This document shows positions 1 through 9,695 of a stretch of 64,000 nt of DNA, one piece after another. Location: assembly GCA_036346205.1 (NCBI GenBank), contig JARFJB010002468.1, positions 68,501-132,500 on the forward strand, in the 5' to 3' direction. Made by a program: the position numbers and the translations under genes. This DNA is from Vesta saturnalis (lineage: Eukaryota > Arthropoda > Insecta > Coleoptera > Lampyridae). The stretch's first letter is position 1, and the number at the start of each line of letters is the position of its first letter. A model generated the notes under the pieces. That model was not told where the DNA came from. It worked only from the letters and a program-made list of their open reading frames with translations, and did not search any database.

Positions 1-560
1 TTCGATTCGATTATGCCATGTATACCTACAGATTTAGCGAATATGTATTTAATATGACAAGTTAAAGATTTTTTGACTTTATTGCTTGCGATGAGAATAT
101 ACTGTAGTATGAATGACGTTAATTGAATATGAACTTATAAAGAAAGTGTTTAGCTCATTAGGTTTTCTTACATATTCAGGAATTCCTATTTCCTTTTTTT
201 CGTTGTATGCACCTCAATCTATCATTGTACCCAACATTTAAAAAAAAAATTTAAAAAGTTTTTGGTGTGTGTTCTAAAATACCTATTTACTTGGATTCGG
301 TGCGTTCGTCCCTGAAATCAATTCTACGTGGTGATAGTTTATAGAAAGTCGAAGTCTTGCTTCTAAGCTTAATCATTAGTTTAATGGTAGACGTTCTCCG
401 AAGTTATTACACTTTTTTTTCAAGAGCACCTTCACTTAGAATGTTAGTAATCTTGGGATTTATAAATTCAACGTACTGATCGATATCGTCATTGTCAACC
501 AATCAACTGAAGTAATCAATCACCATCGCAGACAGGCAATGGGGGTCGTTACTGAAAGTA
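1..560. other. AT-rich sequence without a recognisable gene
   Basis: I see no convincing reading frame or repeat structure here. The right end runs into a mariner transposase remnant; the left part may include eroded upstream portions of that element, but I could not align them by eye. Confidence 0.5.
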
Positions 561-564
561 CCGT

Positions 565-925
565 TTGTCTGCAACATAATGGTGTTCCTCCGCACTTTTC
601 AGTAGATGTGAGGCGTTATTTAGACGAAGTGTTCCCATGAAGGTGGATTGGAAGAAGAGGTCCAATGGAATGACCGGCTAGTTTCCCTGATCGACACTAG
701 ACTTTTTCTGTGTTTCCACTTAAAAAGCATGGTATACAAAAATCGAGCCAACAATTTAAGAGACCTTCAAGAAAGAATTCGGCAAGAGTGTAGGTTAATA
801 ACGCCTCAACTGCTTCAAAACGTAGTGAATGCATTTTATATCCGTCTTGGGTATTGTCAGACGTTGCAGGGTCATCAGTTTGAATATTTCACGTACTTCT
901 CGAAGTTTAAAAAGTTTTCATTATA
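565..925 (+). pseudogene. Tc1/mariner transposase, C-terminal fragment
   Basis: Reading across at least two frame changes and several stops gives the hallmark catalytic block of an insect mariner-like transposase: LQHNGVPPHF at about 567-600 (family consensus QQDGAPPHF, containing the second catalytic Asp, here Asn), then RWIGRRGP, then a disrupted SPDLTPLDF block that should hold the third acidic residue. The frame opening near 648 follows with an intact HLKSMVY... ITPQLL... GHQFEYF tail typical of the family C-terminus. Function in life would be DDE/D cut-and-paste transposition, but the frameshifts and the D-to-N change make this copy inactive. No terminal repeats were recognised around it, so it is a fragment. 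It resembles the other mariner remnants at 6.3-7.3 kb and 8.7/15.0 kb. Confidence 0.8.
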
Positions 926-1037
926 AAGACAAAATTTACACCGATTGGGGCTTGAATCTCGATGGCGCAGTTGGTTAGTGCCGTACTCTAGCAAAGTACT
1001 GGTCGTAGGTTCAAATCCCACCCTAGGTTAACTTTTT
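923..1037 (+). repeat. tRNA-derived SINE-like unit, copy 1
   Basis: A 73-nt tRNA-like fold lies at 956-1028. Box A (TGGCGCAGTTGG) is at 963-974 and box B (GGTTCAAATCC) at about 1008-1018. The anticodon stem GTACT/AGTAC (983-987 / 995-999) pairs perfectly around a 7-nt loop with anticodon AGC (990-992, alanine type). The acceptor stem has mismatches and the T-stem has one. A T5 run at 1033-1037 would stop RNA polymerase III. The same 33-nt leader and the same tail occur in copy 2 at 1238, so this is a repeated unit rather than a single tRNA gene. It could be a SINE head, a tRNA pseudogene pair or a degenerate tRNA gene. Confidence 0.7.
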
Positions 1038-1237
1038 ATTTATCTATTTAATTTTAATTTTAATTACATATTTACTTTTGAACTTATTCGTTCATACCAA
1101 AAACTTATAATAACAATATTTGTCAAGTTGCTCTGGTATGTGTGAATCCTTGCGATATTGCAGGCTCACATTACATTAATAATAAGTAATTTGATTGTTA
1201 TCTCATTATATTTAGAATTTACATCTGTTCTACATAC

Positions 1238-1352
1238 ATAAAGACAAAGTTTACATCGATTGGGGCTTGAATCTCGATGGCGCAGCTGGTTAGGGCAGTA
1301 CTCTATCAAAGTACAGGTTGTAAGTTCAAATCCTACTCGAGGCAAGCTTTTT
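1238..1352 (+). repeat. tRNA-derived SINE-like unit, copy 2
   Basis: Second copy of the unit at 923, about 315 bp downstream in the same orientation. The 73-nt tRNA-like region is 1271-1343. The acceptor stem is better paired here (ATCTCGA with TCGAGGC, six of seven positions counting G-T). The anticodon stem GTACT/AGTAC is perfect around loop CTATCAA, giving an ATC triplet that ordinary tRNA genes hardly use, which argues against a working tRNA. A T5 terminator run lies at 1348-1352. Confidence 0.7.
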
Positions 1353-1356
1353 ATTT

Positions 1357-2010
1357 ATGCATTTAATAAAATTTATAATAATTTTTAATTACTAAAATGT
1401 TTTTGTTTGTTATTAAAATCTCGATAGCTAGGATTGGTCTGTTAATTTAATATATTAATTTTTTAACTGTAAGACTGTTTTTCTTGAATTTTTTTTATGT
1501 AACCTTTTCAAAGTTTTATATCGTTAAAAAGAGATTAAAAAACTCTACCGACATAAAAAATAAAAAATATAGGTTCTTAAAAACAATTGATGAAAACATC
1601 TGGAAAAACTTTTTCATATGCGCTGTAATTTAAATCGCTACACCCTTTTTACATTTTGTCTCTATTAGACAGATTAACGGAGTTACCGAATTTATCCGCT
1701 GCTTAATTTCCACAATGTATATTCGCACAAATACATAATTAGGAAATTTTATAAACTCAAATTTTTTTAGAAATTTTTGCAAAATTGGAAATTTTGAAAA
1801 ATACATATAATATTATTTTAATTTGAAGATTTGGGAAAATGAACGTACGTGCGCACTAATTTCCGTTGCACTTAAAACACCGCGTGTTGTGCTAAAGAAA
1901 AATTAACTACAAATTCAAAACAAAATTGTTAGGCATTCGTTTTGAAATTTCCCAAAAGAAAATATATACAAAAAATATAAATATAGTAAATTAATTTTTA
2001 ATCGGAACCG
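1357..2010. other. AT-rich non-coding sequence
   Basis: No gene or clear repeat seen. The right end borders the integrase end of the BEL/Pao remnant. Confidence 0.5.
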
Positions 2011-2019
2011 GGCAGAGTT

Positions 2020-2760
2020 TAACACCGGGATGCAGTTGCAGTTTTAACGTCAACCACCCGAAGCGCTTCTAGAACTCTGCCTGGAAACGTTGGATCAATT
2101 GCCAGTACAATAAAGTTGAATTTTTTATGTCTGAAAGATCTGCGTCTGGTAAAGAACTCGACGGTTTGAGGGTGACAAAGTGCCCGGGTGTAATTGGCGA
2201 TAGATCGTTACGATCGGAACTATGTGATAATACAGGCCTCGAAGTGAGTATAGCTTCAACTCAAAGAAAAGTAGAAAACTCCTCAAAATTAGTACTTTGA
2301 TCTCCAATTGCACGCAATATATTTCAATACCACCTCCCTAAGCGCATTAAAATGACGTCCACCTCTTGGACTCCAGTGCCAAGTGATTGCGAATGACCGT
2401 GAAACTTACTTCGAAAAGTCTTTGAGAAGATTCTTTCCTCCATGGAATGTGGTTGTATTGTTCGAACCCCTGTAACAAGAAGCGAAAATGTAAAAAGTTC
2501 CACAGAAGTCTATTTCAGTATGTAAGAAACATTTTCACTGTGATTCAAACCAACGCACCTTAGACAATGAGACAAACTGCGTTCAATGCCTCTCTGGCTG
2601 AGTGAATCTGTATGACTAAGGTAAAAGATGAGGATGTTTTGCATCGTAAGTTAACTGAGAATATTTGAGGCGTTCACCCACGCTAATCAAACCACTTGAA
2701 TCCAAAAATAAAGTTTTCATTTAGCCACTCTGATTTGGATAGTTGTAAGAAAAGTGGTGA
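2020..2760 (-). pseudogene. BEL/Pao integrase remnant
   Basis: Minus-strand translation in shifting frames shows the family landmarks: ISVGERLKYSQLTYDAKHP (the zinc-binding N-terminal region normally begins with GGRL..), EIDFCGTFYI (around the first catalytic Asp, normally VDFAGPF), a WHWSPRGGRHFNALRE stretch (family WHFNPP..PHFGGLWE, with the catalytic Glu region) and a C-terminal LSDIKNSTLLYWQLIQRF block typical of the BEL C-terminal domain. At least five stops interrupt it. The role of the intact protein would be joining of element cDNA to host DNA. Most codons of the conserved core can still be recognised, so this is moderately old. Confidence 0.75.
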
Positions 2761-2807
2761 ATTCCACCACATGACAGTCCTGTTGCCTCCTAGGTGTAAC
2801 GCCTCTA

Positions 2808-3120
2808 CTACCAATATTCAGAACGAATATGAAACCGATTTTGTGATGGTAAAGCTTGATGAATGTTACGTACTTTGTTAACAACAAACACCTTCCATCG
2901 ATGTGGAGAAGAAACAGTCCAACCTAGGGCTAGCTGTGAATCCGACCAAGCAAATATTTCGTTGAAAACTAGAAATGGTTTGAAAGTACTTTTCACAGAT
3001 TGAATCAAGTCTACATGAAGGATAGCAGCGCATAACTCGAGCTGCGGAAGAGATATTGTTTTCAGTGACGCAACCCTTAATTTAGCTGTAACGAAAGAAA
3101 TGACAATTATACCTTCAGAG
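2808..3120 (-). pseudogene. BEL/Pao RNase H remnant
   Basis: The minus-strand frame 3,008-2,808 contains IFAWSDSQLALGW followed by SSPHRWKVFVVNKV, which is the BEL/Pao RNase H signature (SDS with an active-site Asp, then PHRWK.FVANRV). Just upstream, near 3,060-3,010, LKTISLPQLELCAAIL matches the beginning of the domain (IPRLELCAA). The fragment is short and followed by a stop. It would degrade the RNA strand during cDNA synthesis. Confidence 0.8.
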
Positions 3121-3327
3121 GTTGAGAATCTAAAAAAGATAACTTCTGAGTAGTCAATTATACTTACATCTCAAAACCCATGTAACTGGCAATTATCGAA
3201 ATTACCTGGTGTGACCTAAATTGTTTCCAAATATTAATAATAGGTGTGTCAGGAGGACTGTCACAACCTACATTATGACTTGCCCACAAGTGCTACATAA
3301 TATGTTTTAATATTAGTATAACTGTGA

Positions 3328-3684
3328 TTAGGAAACCTTGTGGATCGAACAATCGTGCATTTTGACTAAAGATGTTAATTTTTGTGCAAGGTCTATCGTC
3401 AAGCACATTATATGAATATGTCTCACTACTAGGTTTCCACTGCAGTTGGAATAAACGTTTTTAAGCTCTAGTGCATCGAAATAAATACTTCGTAAACTAG
3501 AACCACGAAGTTTAATCGTACACCTCGTAACTCCTTTTGAAACAGTTGTAGACACATGATTCAGTGCAGAAATAGAAATAGAAAGATTCGATCTAGAAAG
3601 TTTTTGAAGCATATTTCCTGAAATCAACTTTACATCACTGGCACCGTCAGTAACGGCCCGAATAGCTTGAAATTTTCTCTGCAA
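3328..3684 (-). pseudogene. BEL/Pao aspartic protease-like fragment
   Basis: A 118-codon open frame on the minus strand. Residues about 10-30 (RAVTDGASDVKLISGNML) match the retropepsin-like start of BEL pol (normally ALLDSGSQ..FITE), with the catalytic triad changed to DGA. The frame lies directly downstream, in minus-strand order, of the gag zinc knuckle, as expected. The altered active site and the break after residue 118 mean it is not functional. The assignment depends on the position and on this one motif plus the hydrophobic pattern. Confidence 0.6.
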
Positions 3685-4890
3685 TTATGAATTTCTACCA
3701 TCGCAGTAGGTAGCAATATTGCATATTGGTTAAACAGTGTACTTTATAGTAGTCATACCACCTTCACTTTGACCTGGGTTGGTTTGTGTAACAGAGTTGG
3801 AACTAATTGTATTTGAATTTAGCGTACTAGAAAAACGATCCATGTGAATCAATGTATGATGAGTTAGATCACAGAATTCAGCTCTGCTACGATAAGTTCA
3901 AATACAATCCCTTAAGGGGCGTGGAAGAATATAATTAAGACTTAATTTATTCTCTCTCACAAAATTATATCGTTTATTAACGTTTTTGGCTTGGAAAGAA
4001 GGACATTTTGCAAGTGTGTGAGATTGCTTGCTTAGAAAGCATCTAAATTTTTAATTATTTGAATAGTAATTCTTTGTACCTGAAGAATTATTTTGTGTAG
4101 TAAAAGAATTGGATTTTTGTTTTGGTGTGTAGTTATTAACAATTTAACAACTTAATTTAACCGGGGACAGAAACTGCACTGATACAAGCGCCTTTCAATG
4201 TTCCTGTAAAAAATCAAATAAGTCCTTGTAGATCGTAATTTCAACAGAACTAAATTTTGTTTCAAAACCTGTTCTTAAAGGAACTTGAGTTTTAAGTAAA
4301 AGTAAATGAAATAATATGAACGAGCAATGTTTAATCAGAAATCCTAAAGTTTCAAGATAAGGAATTTGGTTCAGACTATGTATTTAAAGTAGATCGTAAC
4401 TCTTTTGAAGCTTCATTTTTAGGGAAAATATTGTAAACTAAATTTAAAGCATTGGTAGTTAGCAAACGCTTATTTTGGTATCGATCAATTCAAGTAAGTT
4501 TCCATTACACTTGGGAATTTTTAATCTAAAATGGCACTTTCGTATCATATTTTCTTGTTTTTTTGTGAAAATAATGAATCAGGTGGAAAAAGCCTGAAAT
4601 ATATTGTGTCGATTCGCTGTAAAAAGTAGCACATGATTTTCTGACCGCGTCTTGCGTATCAAAATAATCCTCAACTCCCACATTTTTTATGATTTCATTA
4701 TGAGCTTTCATGAAATCCTCATATTCCTTTGGTAAAGCTAAACCTTGGACGAACGTGAGGTTGATTTGCCTTACAATTTTGTGCCGAAAACGCGGTTTGG
4801 TAGGCTTCCGTAACGGTATTGCAATAGCCTGTACGTAAAGCTTTTAGTCTTTTTAATGCAGCTACTTTTAGAAATAAAATTAGTTAATTT
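3685..4890 (-). pseudogene. BEL/Pao gag remnant with zinc knuckle
   Basis: On the minus strand near 4,040-3,860, CFLSKQSHTLAKCPS gives a degenerate zinc knuckle, followed by a C..(T)HHTLIHMD segment that is characteristic of BEL gag just before the protease. Upstream (4,890-4,100) the sequence is stop-ridden but keeps gag-like pieces, including a 61-codon open frame 4,711-4,526. Gag would form the particle and bind RNA. Individual pieces upstream of the knuckle are assigned mainly by context. Confidence 0.6.
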
Positions 4891-5453
4891 AGAACTTGTT
4901 CAACCACAATAGCTAAGTAAACTTGAAAAAGATTGTAATATTTGTTCCAAATTAACCAACACTCATTCGCACGTGGGTAATGAGTTAATACAAATGTTTA
5001 TTGAATGATTTCGGTACGTTCGGTTTGGCACTAAAACTGGATGAATTCAATTTTTAGCAGGAATCGGGAGAAATATTCCGACCCGCCCACTAAAATTACA
5101 CATCAACCGATACACCTCGATCGTTGCTTGAATATAGCTAATCAAAAATGATAATTAAAATTTAAAAGACCACTTGAAAATTTTTAAGTTTTATTTTGCA
5201 TTTTTTATGAAATCCGGCTCGAAGAACACACGCACTACGTTTTCCATTTGGTAGACCATAGAAATTCCGCGTGTATAAAATGAAACGTATCTTTGAATTA
5301 CAAAACGAATAAAATTATTTTTTCTTTTCATACAAAGATCTGATGGTACTCGCTTGATTTCTGTGTTGTACCCCCTTTTTGAGCTTCCAACACATTTGTA
5401 CAACGGTATTTTTGTAAAATCACCATAAAGCACACTTTTTTGTAATTATAGTA
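4891..5453. other. AT-rich spacer, possible eroded BEL leader or LTR
   Basis: No gene found. A minus-strand 80-codon open frame (5,433-5,191) shows no motif that I recognise. By position this could include the lost 5' end of the BEL/Pao copy. Confidence 0.35.
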
Positions 5454-5885
5454 CCGGCTGGTTCATTAATAAACGAGGCCGACTGTATATGAGAAACTAC
5501 CTGACCGAGAGAAATTTCTGGAAATTAGTTGCTAGTTCCTGCGATGATCGCTAGGGGGCGTACACGAACACCAAATTTGAAAATCGGCTTTTTTCCTTAA
5601 ATCGGAATTGTCAAGATATATCCACTACATAAGCTTAGAACATTTTCTTTTTTTTATCATTTTCTCTATTTTGTTAAATGCGACGGGGAGAGAGTTAATG
5701 TTCACTTGAAAAAATGTCATAACTCCTTTTTAACTCAACGTGTTTTAATAAACTCTCGTTTGAGAAAGCATTCTTGTGTACTTCTAATAAAGTATTAACA
5801 TTATCAGTTTAGTTTTTTTGCTAGTCGGTTTGTGAAAAAGCCGTAAATTTTTGCAATTTTCTAAGAAATTTTAAATATAAGGGGT
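5454..5885 (+). repeat. Left terminal inverted repeat of the 2.7-kb mariner
   Basis: Pairs in inverted orientation with 7,645-8,115. Shared blocks include the terminal 40 bases, the TGTATATGAG segment, the region around CACTTGAAAAAATG and the inner block around TAACATTATCAGTTTAGTTT. Confidence 0.8.
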
Positions 5886-6329
5886 ATAATTTTTTTTTCT
5901 ATAGCAATTGTCAAAGTGTTCTTTGAACAACCCAAATCGTTAGATCAAATTCATGTTTCATTTTTATTTGCATTAGTAATAACTTCAATATTGCAATTTA
6001 CATTTCCAAAAATATCAAATTTTGAAACAGAACCTATTTCATGTGAAAAACATATAGACAACGTACGTACTCCACAGAGTATTTTCTTTGATATGTCAAT
6101 TTTTTTCGCTACTGAGTCTTCTATATAAGTTTCGGCGACAGAAGATGATTTAATTTTTCGTTATGCTATAGAAAAAAATAGAATGTTACACACAACGATA
6201 AAATCGACTCGTGAAAATTAATTCATTTGCTCCTTCGTCGCTCATGAATTAACATTTTTCACTCATCGATAAAATTGTATTTTATCGTCTTGTATTAACT
6301 CATGAAAAAGAGCGTGAAAAAATATATGC

Positions 6330-7325
6330 TGTACATTTTGAATGCATGAAGAATTCAACTGTTGCTGAAAGAGTTTATGCTGTGCGGTACGCCGAAAGGC
6401 ACCGTTGAGAGAAGAGATGTTGAACGATTCGTGCGGCGTTTAAGAAACACCAGAAACATTAATCGCCCCGTCATTTCTAGATGTGGTAGTGACCGAACTG
6501 AGGAAAACATAATAAACGTACTAGGGTATACAGAATTTAAATCTCATGAAAATACTAAAGGTATTTCTAACGACTTAAGCATTACCCAAACTACCGTCAA
6601 ATGAATTTTAAAAGTGATAGGTGCGTACCTACAAAACATAATTGCCATTCTCCATCAGGGATTAACACCCCGTTTTGATATAAGGCTGGCTTACTTCCAT
6701 ATATTGCTAAATGTGATAGCTCAAAATCCTACACTATAATCAAATGTGCTGTGGACGGATGAAGCTACTTTTAACAACGATGGGCACGTAAATTTGCACA
6801 ACATGCATTACTGGTAGCGAACCAATCCTCATTAGTTGAAATAGGTGCAAAAGGCAGGTGGAGCGTAAACGTTTAGTGCAGTATATTGTAAGGGCTATTT
6901 ATATTTAAGCACGCCAACACATGTTTTTTAGCATATTGGGTACCCAGCCCATTTTTCGGCAAATGTCCGTCACTTTTTCGTCAGAATATTTCTTGACTGA
7001 TGGAGAAGAAGGGGCCGTATATTTCTGTGGCCAGCCGGCTATTCATATTCAGAAATTTAGATTCAACCAAAAGTAGAGGAAAAAGTTTAGATTTCTAGGT
7101 CACCCGATCTGGCTTATTTGGATTTTTATTTTTTGAAGAGGTTGAAAGACGGTTTGTTTAACCAAACCAACTACCAGAGAGAATATAGCGGAGCGAATAA
7201 GGAACGCCGTTCGCCGTATTCCAATGGCATAAGAGCCTGTTTTTTTCTCTACACGTCAGAGGTTGCAGCTTTGTGTTGAGCAGGACGGGAGCAATTTGAA
7301 CATTTGGGGCATCCTTAGTTTTTCA
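6330..7325 (+). pseudogene. Tc1/mariner transposase (decayed)
   Basis: In mixed frames this reads as a mariner-like transposase: a helix-turn-helix region with the open frame 6,362-6,604 (LRNTRNINRP...), then VLWTDEATFNNDGHVN near 6,750-6,790 (first catalytic Asp in WTDEATF, plus the family NDGHVN block), a damaged PHFSANVRHFF block near 6,955 (second Asp region) and SPDLAYLDFYF near 7,103-7,130 (third Asp region), ending in REQFEHLGHP. The order and spacing fit an intact gene of about 340 codons. Frequent stops and frameshifts show loss of function. Confidence 0.8.
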
Positions 7326-7644
7326 GTACTAGGACTGTTGCACACCATCCTTTTATAACATCGGCCCTTTTGATGGCCACAGATAATGTAGAAAGGAAAT
7401 TCCTAATGCGATATAATAATTTAAAATGTAAATTTTATTACCCGCTCTAAATTAAAGATACGCCCCCCAGGGGACATTTAACACCTGAAGTTTGTTCCTA
7501 TTCTTTTAGTAGTGTAGTAATTAATAAATTTTAATGATTATTGATAGTATTTTTATATTTATTTTTATCTATATCGTAATGAAAGAGCTTGCGGTTTTCA
7601 CCAATCTCAGTATTTTTCCACGCTCTTTTTCGTTAAAAATAATT

Positions 7645-8115
7645 ACATCCTTACTTTAAAATTTTCGAGAAAATTGCAATAGTTCACTGCTTTGTCATAA
7701 AACGCCATCTACTCACTATAAATAAACTAAACTGATAATGTTAATATTTTATTAGAAGGACTCAAGAAGCCACTCTCAATCGAGACTCAGTCCATAAAAA
7801 TTGGTTTAGCTAAAAAGAAGTTATTTACATTTTTTCAAGTGAACACTTACCCCTCTCTCCTCTCTTTATTTAACAAGATAGAGAAAATGCTAAAAAATAA
7901 AACTTTTCTAAGCTTTTCTAAGTTTCTGATAAAACTATCTTGGACATGTCGTGGTAATGCCGATTTTCTAATTTAGTGCTCGTGTACGTCCTCTAGCAGG
8001 AACTTGAAATTAATTTCCAGCAGTTTCTAGCGGTCACTTTTACTCTTTTTGCCGTAACTGTGCGATGTCTAGCTACTCATATACAGCCGGCGTCCTTTAT
8101 TAAGGGACGACTCGG
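7645..8115 (-). repeat. Right terminal inverted repeat of the 2.7-kb mariner
   Basis: Inverted partner of 5,454-5,885; ends in ...GACTCGG immediately before the TA at 8,116. It carries several small indels relative to the left arm. Confidence 0.8.
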
Positions 8116-8198
8116 TACACTTGAACATTTTGTATTTAAACTTCAAAACTGCGAACTAGGTTAACGGTTTCCTCATATTGAAACACACTGCCTACGTA

Positions 8199-8560
8199 CA
8201 CAGGGTGTTTCAGTGATATTGGGCCAAATTTAAAGGGGTAGTTTTGCTCTCTTAAATATAAGGTGAAAAAATAAGTTACAACTCAAAATCACTTTTCGTT
8301 TAAAAGGTACAGGGTGTCAAAGTTTAAAGAAACAACAGTTTTTGGTTATAACTCGTGTAAATTTAAACCGATTTTTATGAAGCTTGACATGAACAACAAA
8401 GATCTATAATTGTACTATTTCAGGTTTTGTAGATGTCTTTCACTGCGTAGATGTTCAGGGTTGGAGCTTCCCTCCCTATCCTTTATGCGTCTGCATTTTT
8501 GTGCAAATATAAGTCTTTTTTAATTTTAAATTTAATTTATAAAAAGAAAGGGCTCTTGAG
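8199..8560 (+). repeat. Left inverted repeat of the split mariner
   Basis: Matches the reverse complement of 15,340-15,667, including the internal phrases CAAAGTTTAAAGAAA, TTTAAACCGATTTT and TAGATG. A secondary CAGGGTGTC motif lies inside it. Confidence 0.8.
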
Positions 8561-8716
8561 TAGAACCTTATTTTCAGAGATATTTTAGATATTTTACAGT
8601 CTTACATTTGAATTATCTAAAATAATGCATTTTAACAAAATCAGTATATCATTGATAGTATTGATAGTTTTTTATAGCCACATTTATTTACTATTGTCAA
8701 GACGTTTTGGCTTGTT

Positions 8717-8943
8717 GTGCATCAGTTTCGTGTTTTTCACATTTTTATTATTACAGAAAACTACACTCCTGCTGAATTAACAGATATGCATTTTATTTAT
8801 GGTGGTACAAATGGGACTAGTAGAGAAGCCGCTCGGTTGTGTCGACAACGTTTTTCTGATCGGCGGCATCCAAACCGTAAAATTTTCCAACGCATTCATG
8901 CAAGTTTAAGGGAGACTAGAGTTCTCAAGCATCCTGCATTCCC
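8717..8943 (+). pseudogene. Mariner transposase N-terminal helix-turn-helix fragment
   Basis: The plus-strand frame gives YTPAELTDMHFIYGGTNGTS, then REAARLCRQRFSDRRHPNRK and FQRIHASLRETRV. This is the N-terminal DNA-binding region (DUF4817-type helix-turn-helix) of insect mariner-like transposases, which recognises the element ends. The protein similarity stops near 8,940 where the sequence switches into a reversed BIR-domain gene, so the element was interrupted there. The matching C-terminus appears about 6 kb downstream. Confidence 0.75.
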
Positions 8944-8954
8944 TGGACAAATGG

Positions 8955-9158
8955 GGATATTCTTTAGGAATAAAACATTTTTGCAAAAGGTCCTTTTTAC
9001 TTCTGTGTCATTACACCTGCGAGGACGTGGTTCAAGTAATTGAGCGTACGTGCAGTGTGGTGCCCATCGGAGATGCTCCTGTACCGGAGTGTCAGATGAC
9101 CGCCATTGGTTTATTCTAATTCCACACATGAAGCATTCAACCGTATCATCTGAAGATG
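8955..9158 (-). pseudogene. BIR-domain (IAP-type) gene fragment, copy A
   Basis: The minus-strand frame contains DDTVECFMCGIRINQW, then a 16-residue spacing to the His of QEHLRWAPHC. That is the BIR zinc-binding pattern C-x2-C-x16-H-x6-C, complete in this copy. BIR domains bind caspases or other proteins in inhibitor-of-apoptosis proteins and in chromosome-passenger proteins. The N-terminal third of the domain is missing beyond 9,158, and the C-terminal tail is shortened (the CTCTRS-type Cys cluster is deleted) before joining mariner sequence near 8,945. About 85-90 percent of bases agree by eye with copy B at 14,205. Confidence 0.8.
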
Positions 9159-9244
9159 CTCCTCTAGAGAACTAGCAGATGTTCATAAGCGGTACGTGAT
9201 GGTATACCATCACAGTATGATCGATATATTTGAGCATATACACC

Positions 9245-9345
9245 GTTTGGTGTGTATCTGTCTGTCTACCCGTCTCTCTGTCTGTATGTCTGTCTCTCTG
9301 TATGTATGTCTGTTTGTCTATCTGTCTGTACAAAAGTCGCCGCTC
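9245..9345 (+). repeat. TCTG/TATG-type microsatellite
   Basis: Imperfect tetranucleotide array of TCTG, TCTC and TATG units. The 70-codon open frame over it is a by-product. Confidence 0.8.
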
Positions 9346-9450
9346 AGTCAGTTAGTGTCGGTCTGTACGGTCTGGGGTCTCACTATTGGGGTTGAAGTTT
9401 TTCTGTAAATATATGATAAGTAGAAGGAGAGCTCTATCAGTTATACTTAC

Positions 9451-9587
9451 TATGCCTGTCTCGATCACTTGCAAAGACCACTTGTCGAAGAGCTGCATTA
9501 CGAACTCGGATCAGTTCGTAAAGTCCGGCAACCTCTTCGACAGTTTCCAGTATCATCTCCAGATGTACAATGGCGTGATCATACCCA
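9451..9587 (-). CDS. Candidate helical exon of the acidic-ORF gene
   Basis: On the minus strand a 45-codon open stretch (GYDHAIVHLEMILETVEEVA... DRDRH) runs between a possible acceptor (CTATACTAAG at 9,588) and a strong donor match (GTAAGTATAA from 9,450). The peptide is rich in Leu, Val, Glu and Arg with a heptad-like pattern, so it would form an amphipathic helix. It lies on the same strand as, and downstream of, the frames at 9,696-10,800 and may be a later or alternative exon. Function unknown; the codon-like composition and the splice sites are the only support. Confidence 0.35.
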
Positions 9588-9695
9588 CTTAGTATAGCTA
9601 GGCTTATAACACTATGCCAGTCAAGGTATAATGTTACAACCCTAGTGTGGGCCCGGTCGAGCTGCTATTCTAGAGAGCTCTCCGTAATCACGACG

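Larger units (their letters stand above)
2015..4890 (-). mobile_element. BEL/Pao LTR retrotransposon remnant (copy 1)
   Basis: Read on the minus strand this stretch gives, in order, gag with a zinc knuckle (about 4,890-3,700), an aspartic protease-like block (3,684-3,330), an RNase H block (about 3,120-2,810) and an integrase block (about 2,760-2,020). That order is the one in BEL/Pao gag-pol. The reverse transcriptase, which should lie between protease and RNase H, is missing: only about 200-300 bases separate them, so it was deleted. Many stops and frameshifts show the copy is dead. No LTRs were recognised at either side. The Tc1/mariner element at 5,454 lies close upstream. Confidence 0.8.
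5454..8115 (+). mobile_element. Tc1/mariner element with long inverted repeats
   Basis: The stretch is bounded on both sides by TA (5,452-5,453 and 8,116-8,117), the Tc1/mariner target duplication. The left end (starting CCGGCTGGTTCATTAATAAA) and the reverse complement of the right end (CCGAGTCGTCCCTTAATAAA) match, and the match continues with indels for roughly 430-470 bases, far longer than the 20-30 bp usual for mariners. The middle holds a decayed transposase on the plus strand (6,330-7,325). A complete but inactive 2.66-kb element. Confidence 0.85.

Noticed and set aside
956..1343. Two functional tRNA genes
   Set aside because: Imperfect acceptor and T stems, unlikely ATC anticodon in copy 2 and a shared non-tRNA leader point to a SINE-like repeat or pseudogenes.
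2021..2090. Inverted GGCAGAGTT / AACTCTGCC pair as a possible terminator or element end
   Set aside because: Only 9 bases, and it lies in the integrase tail of the BEL remnant; probably chance.
5916..6128. 70-codon plus-strand frame in the mariner
   Set aside because: No transposase similarity and located before the helix-turn-helix region; likely non-coding leader.
9216..9408. Cys/Ser-rich plus-strand frame
   Set aside because: Encoded by the TCTG microsatellite.
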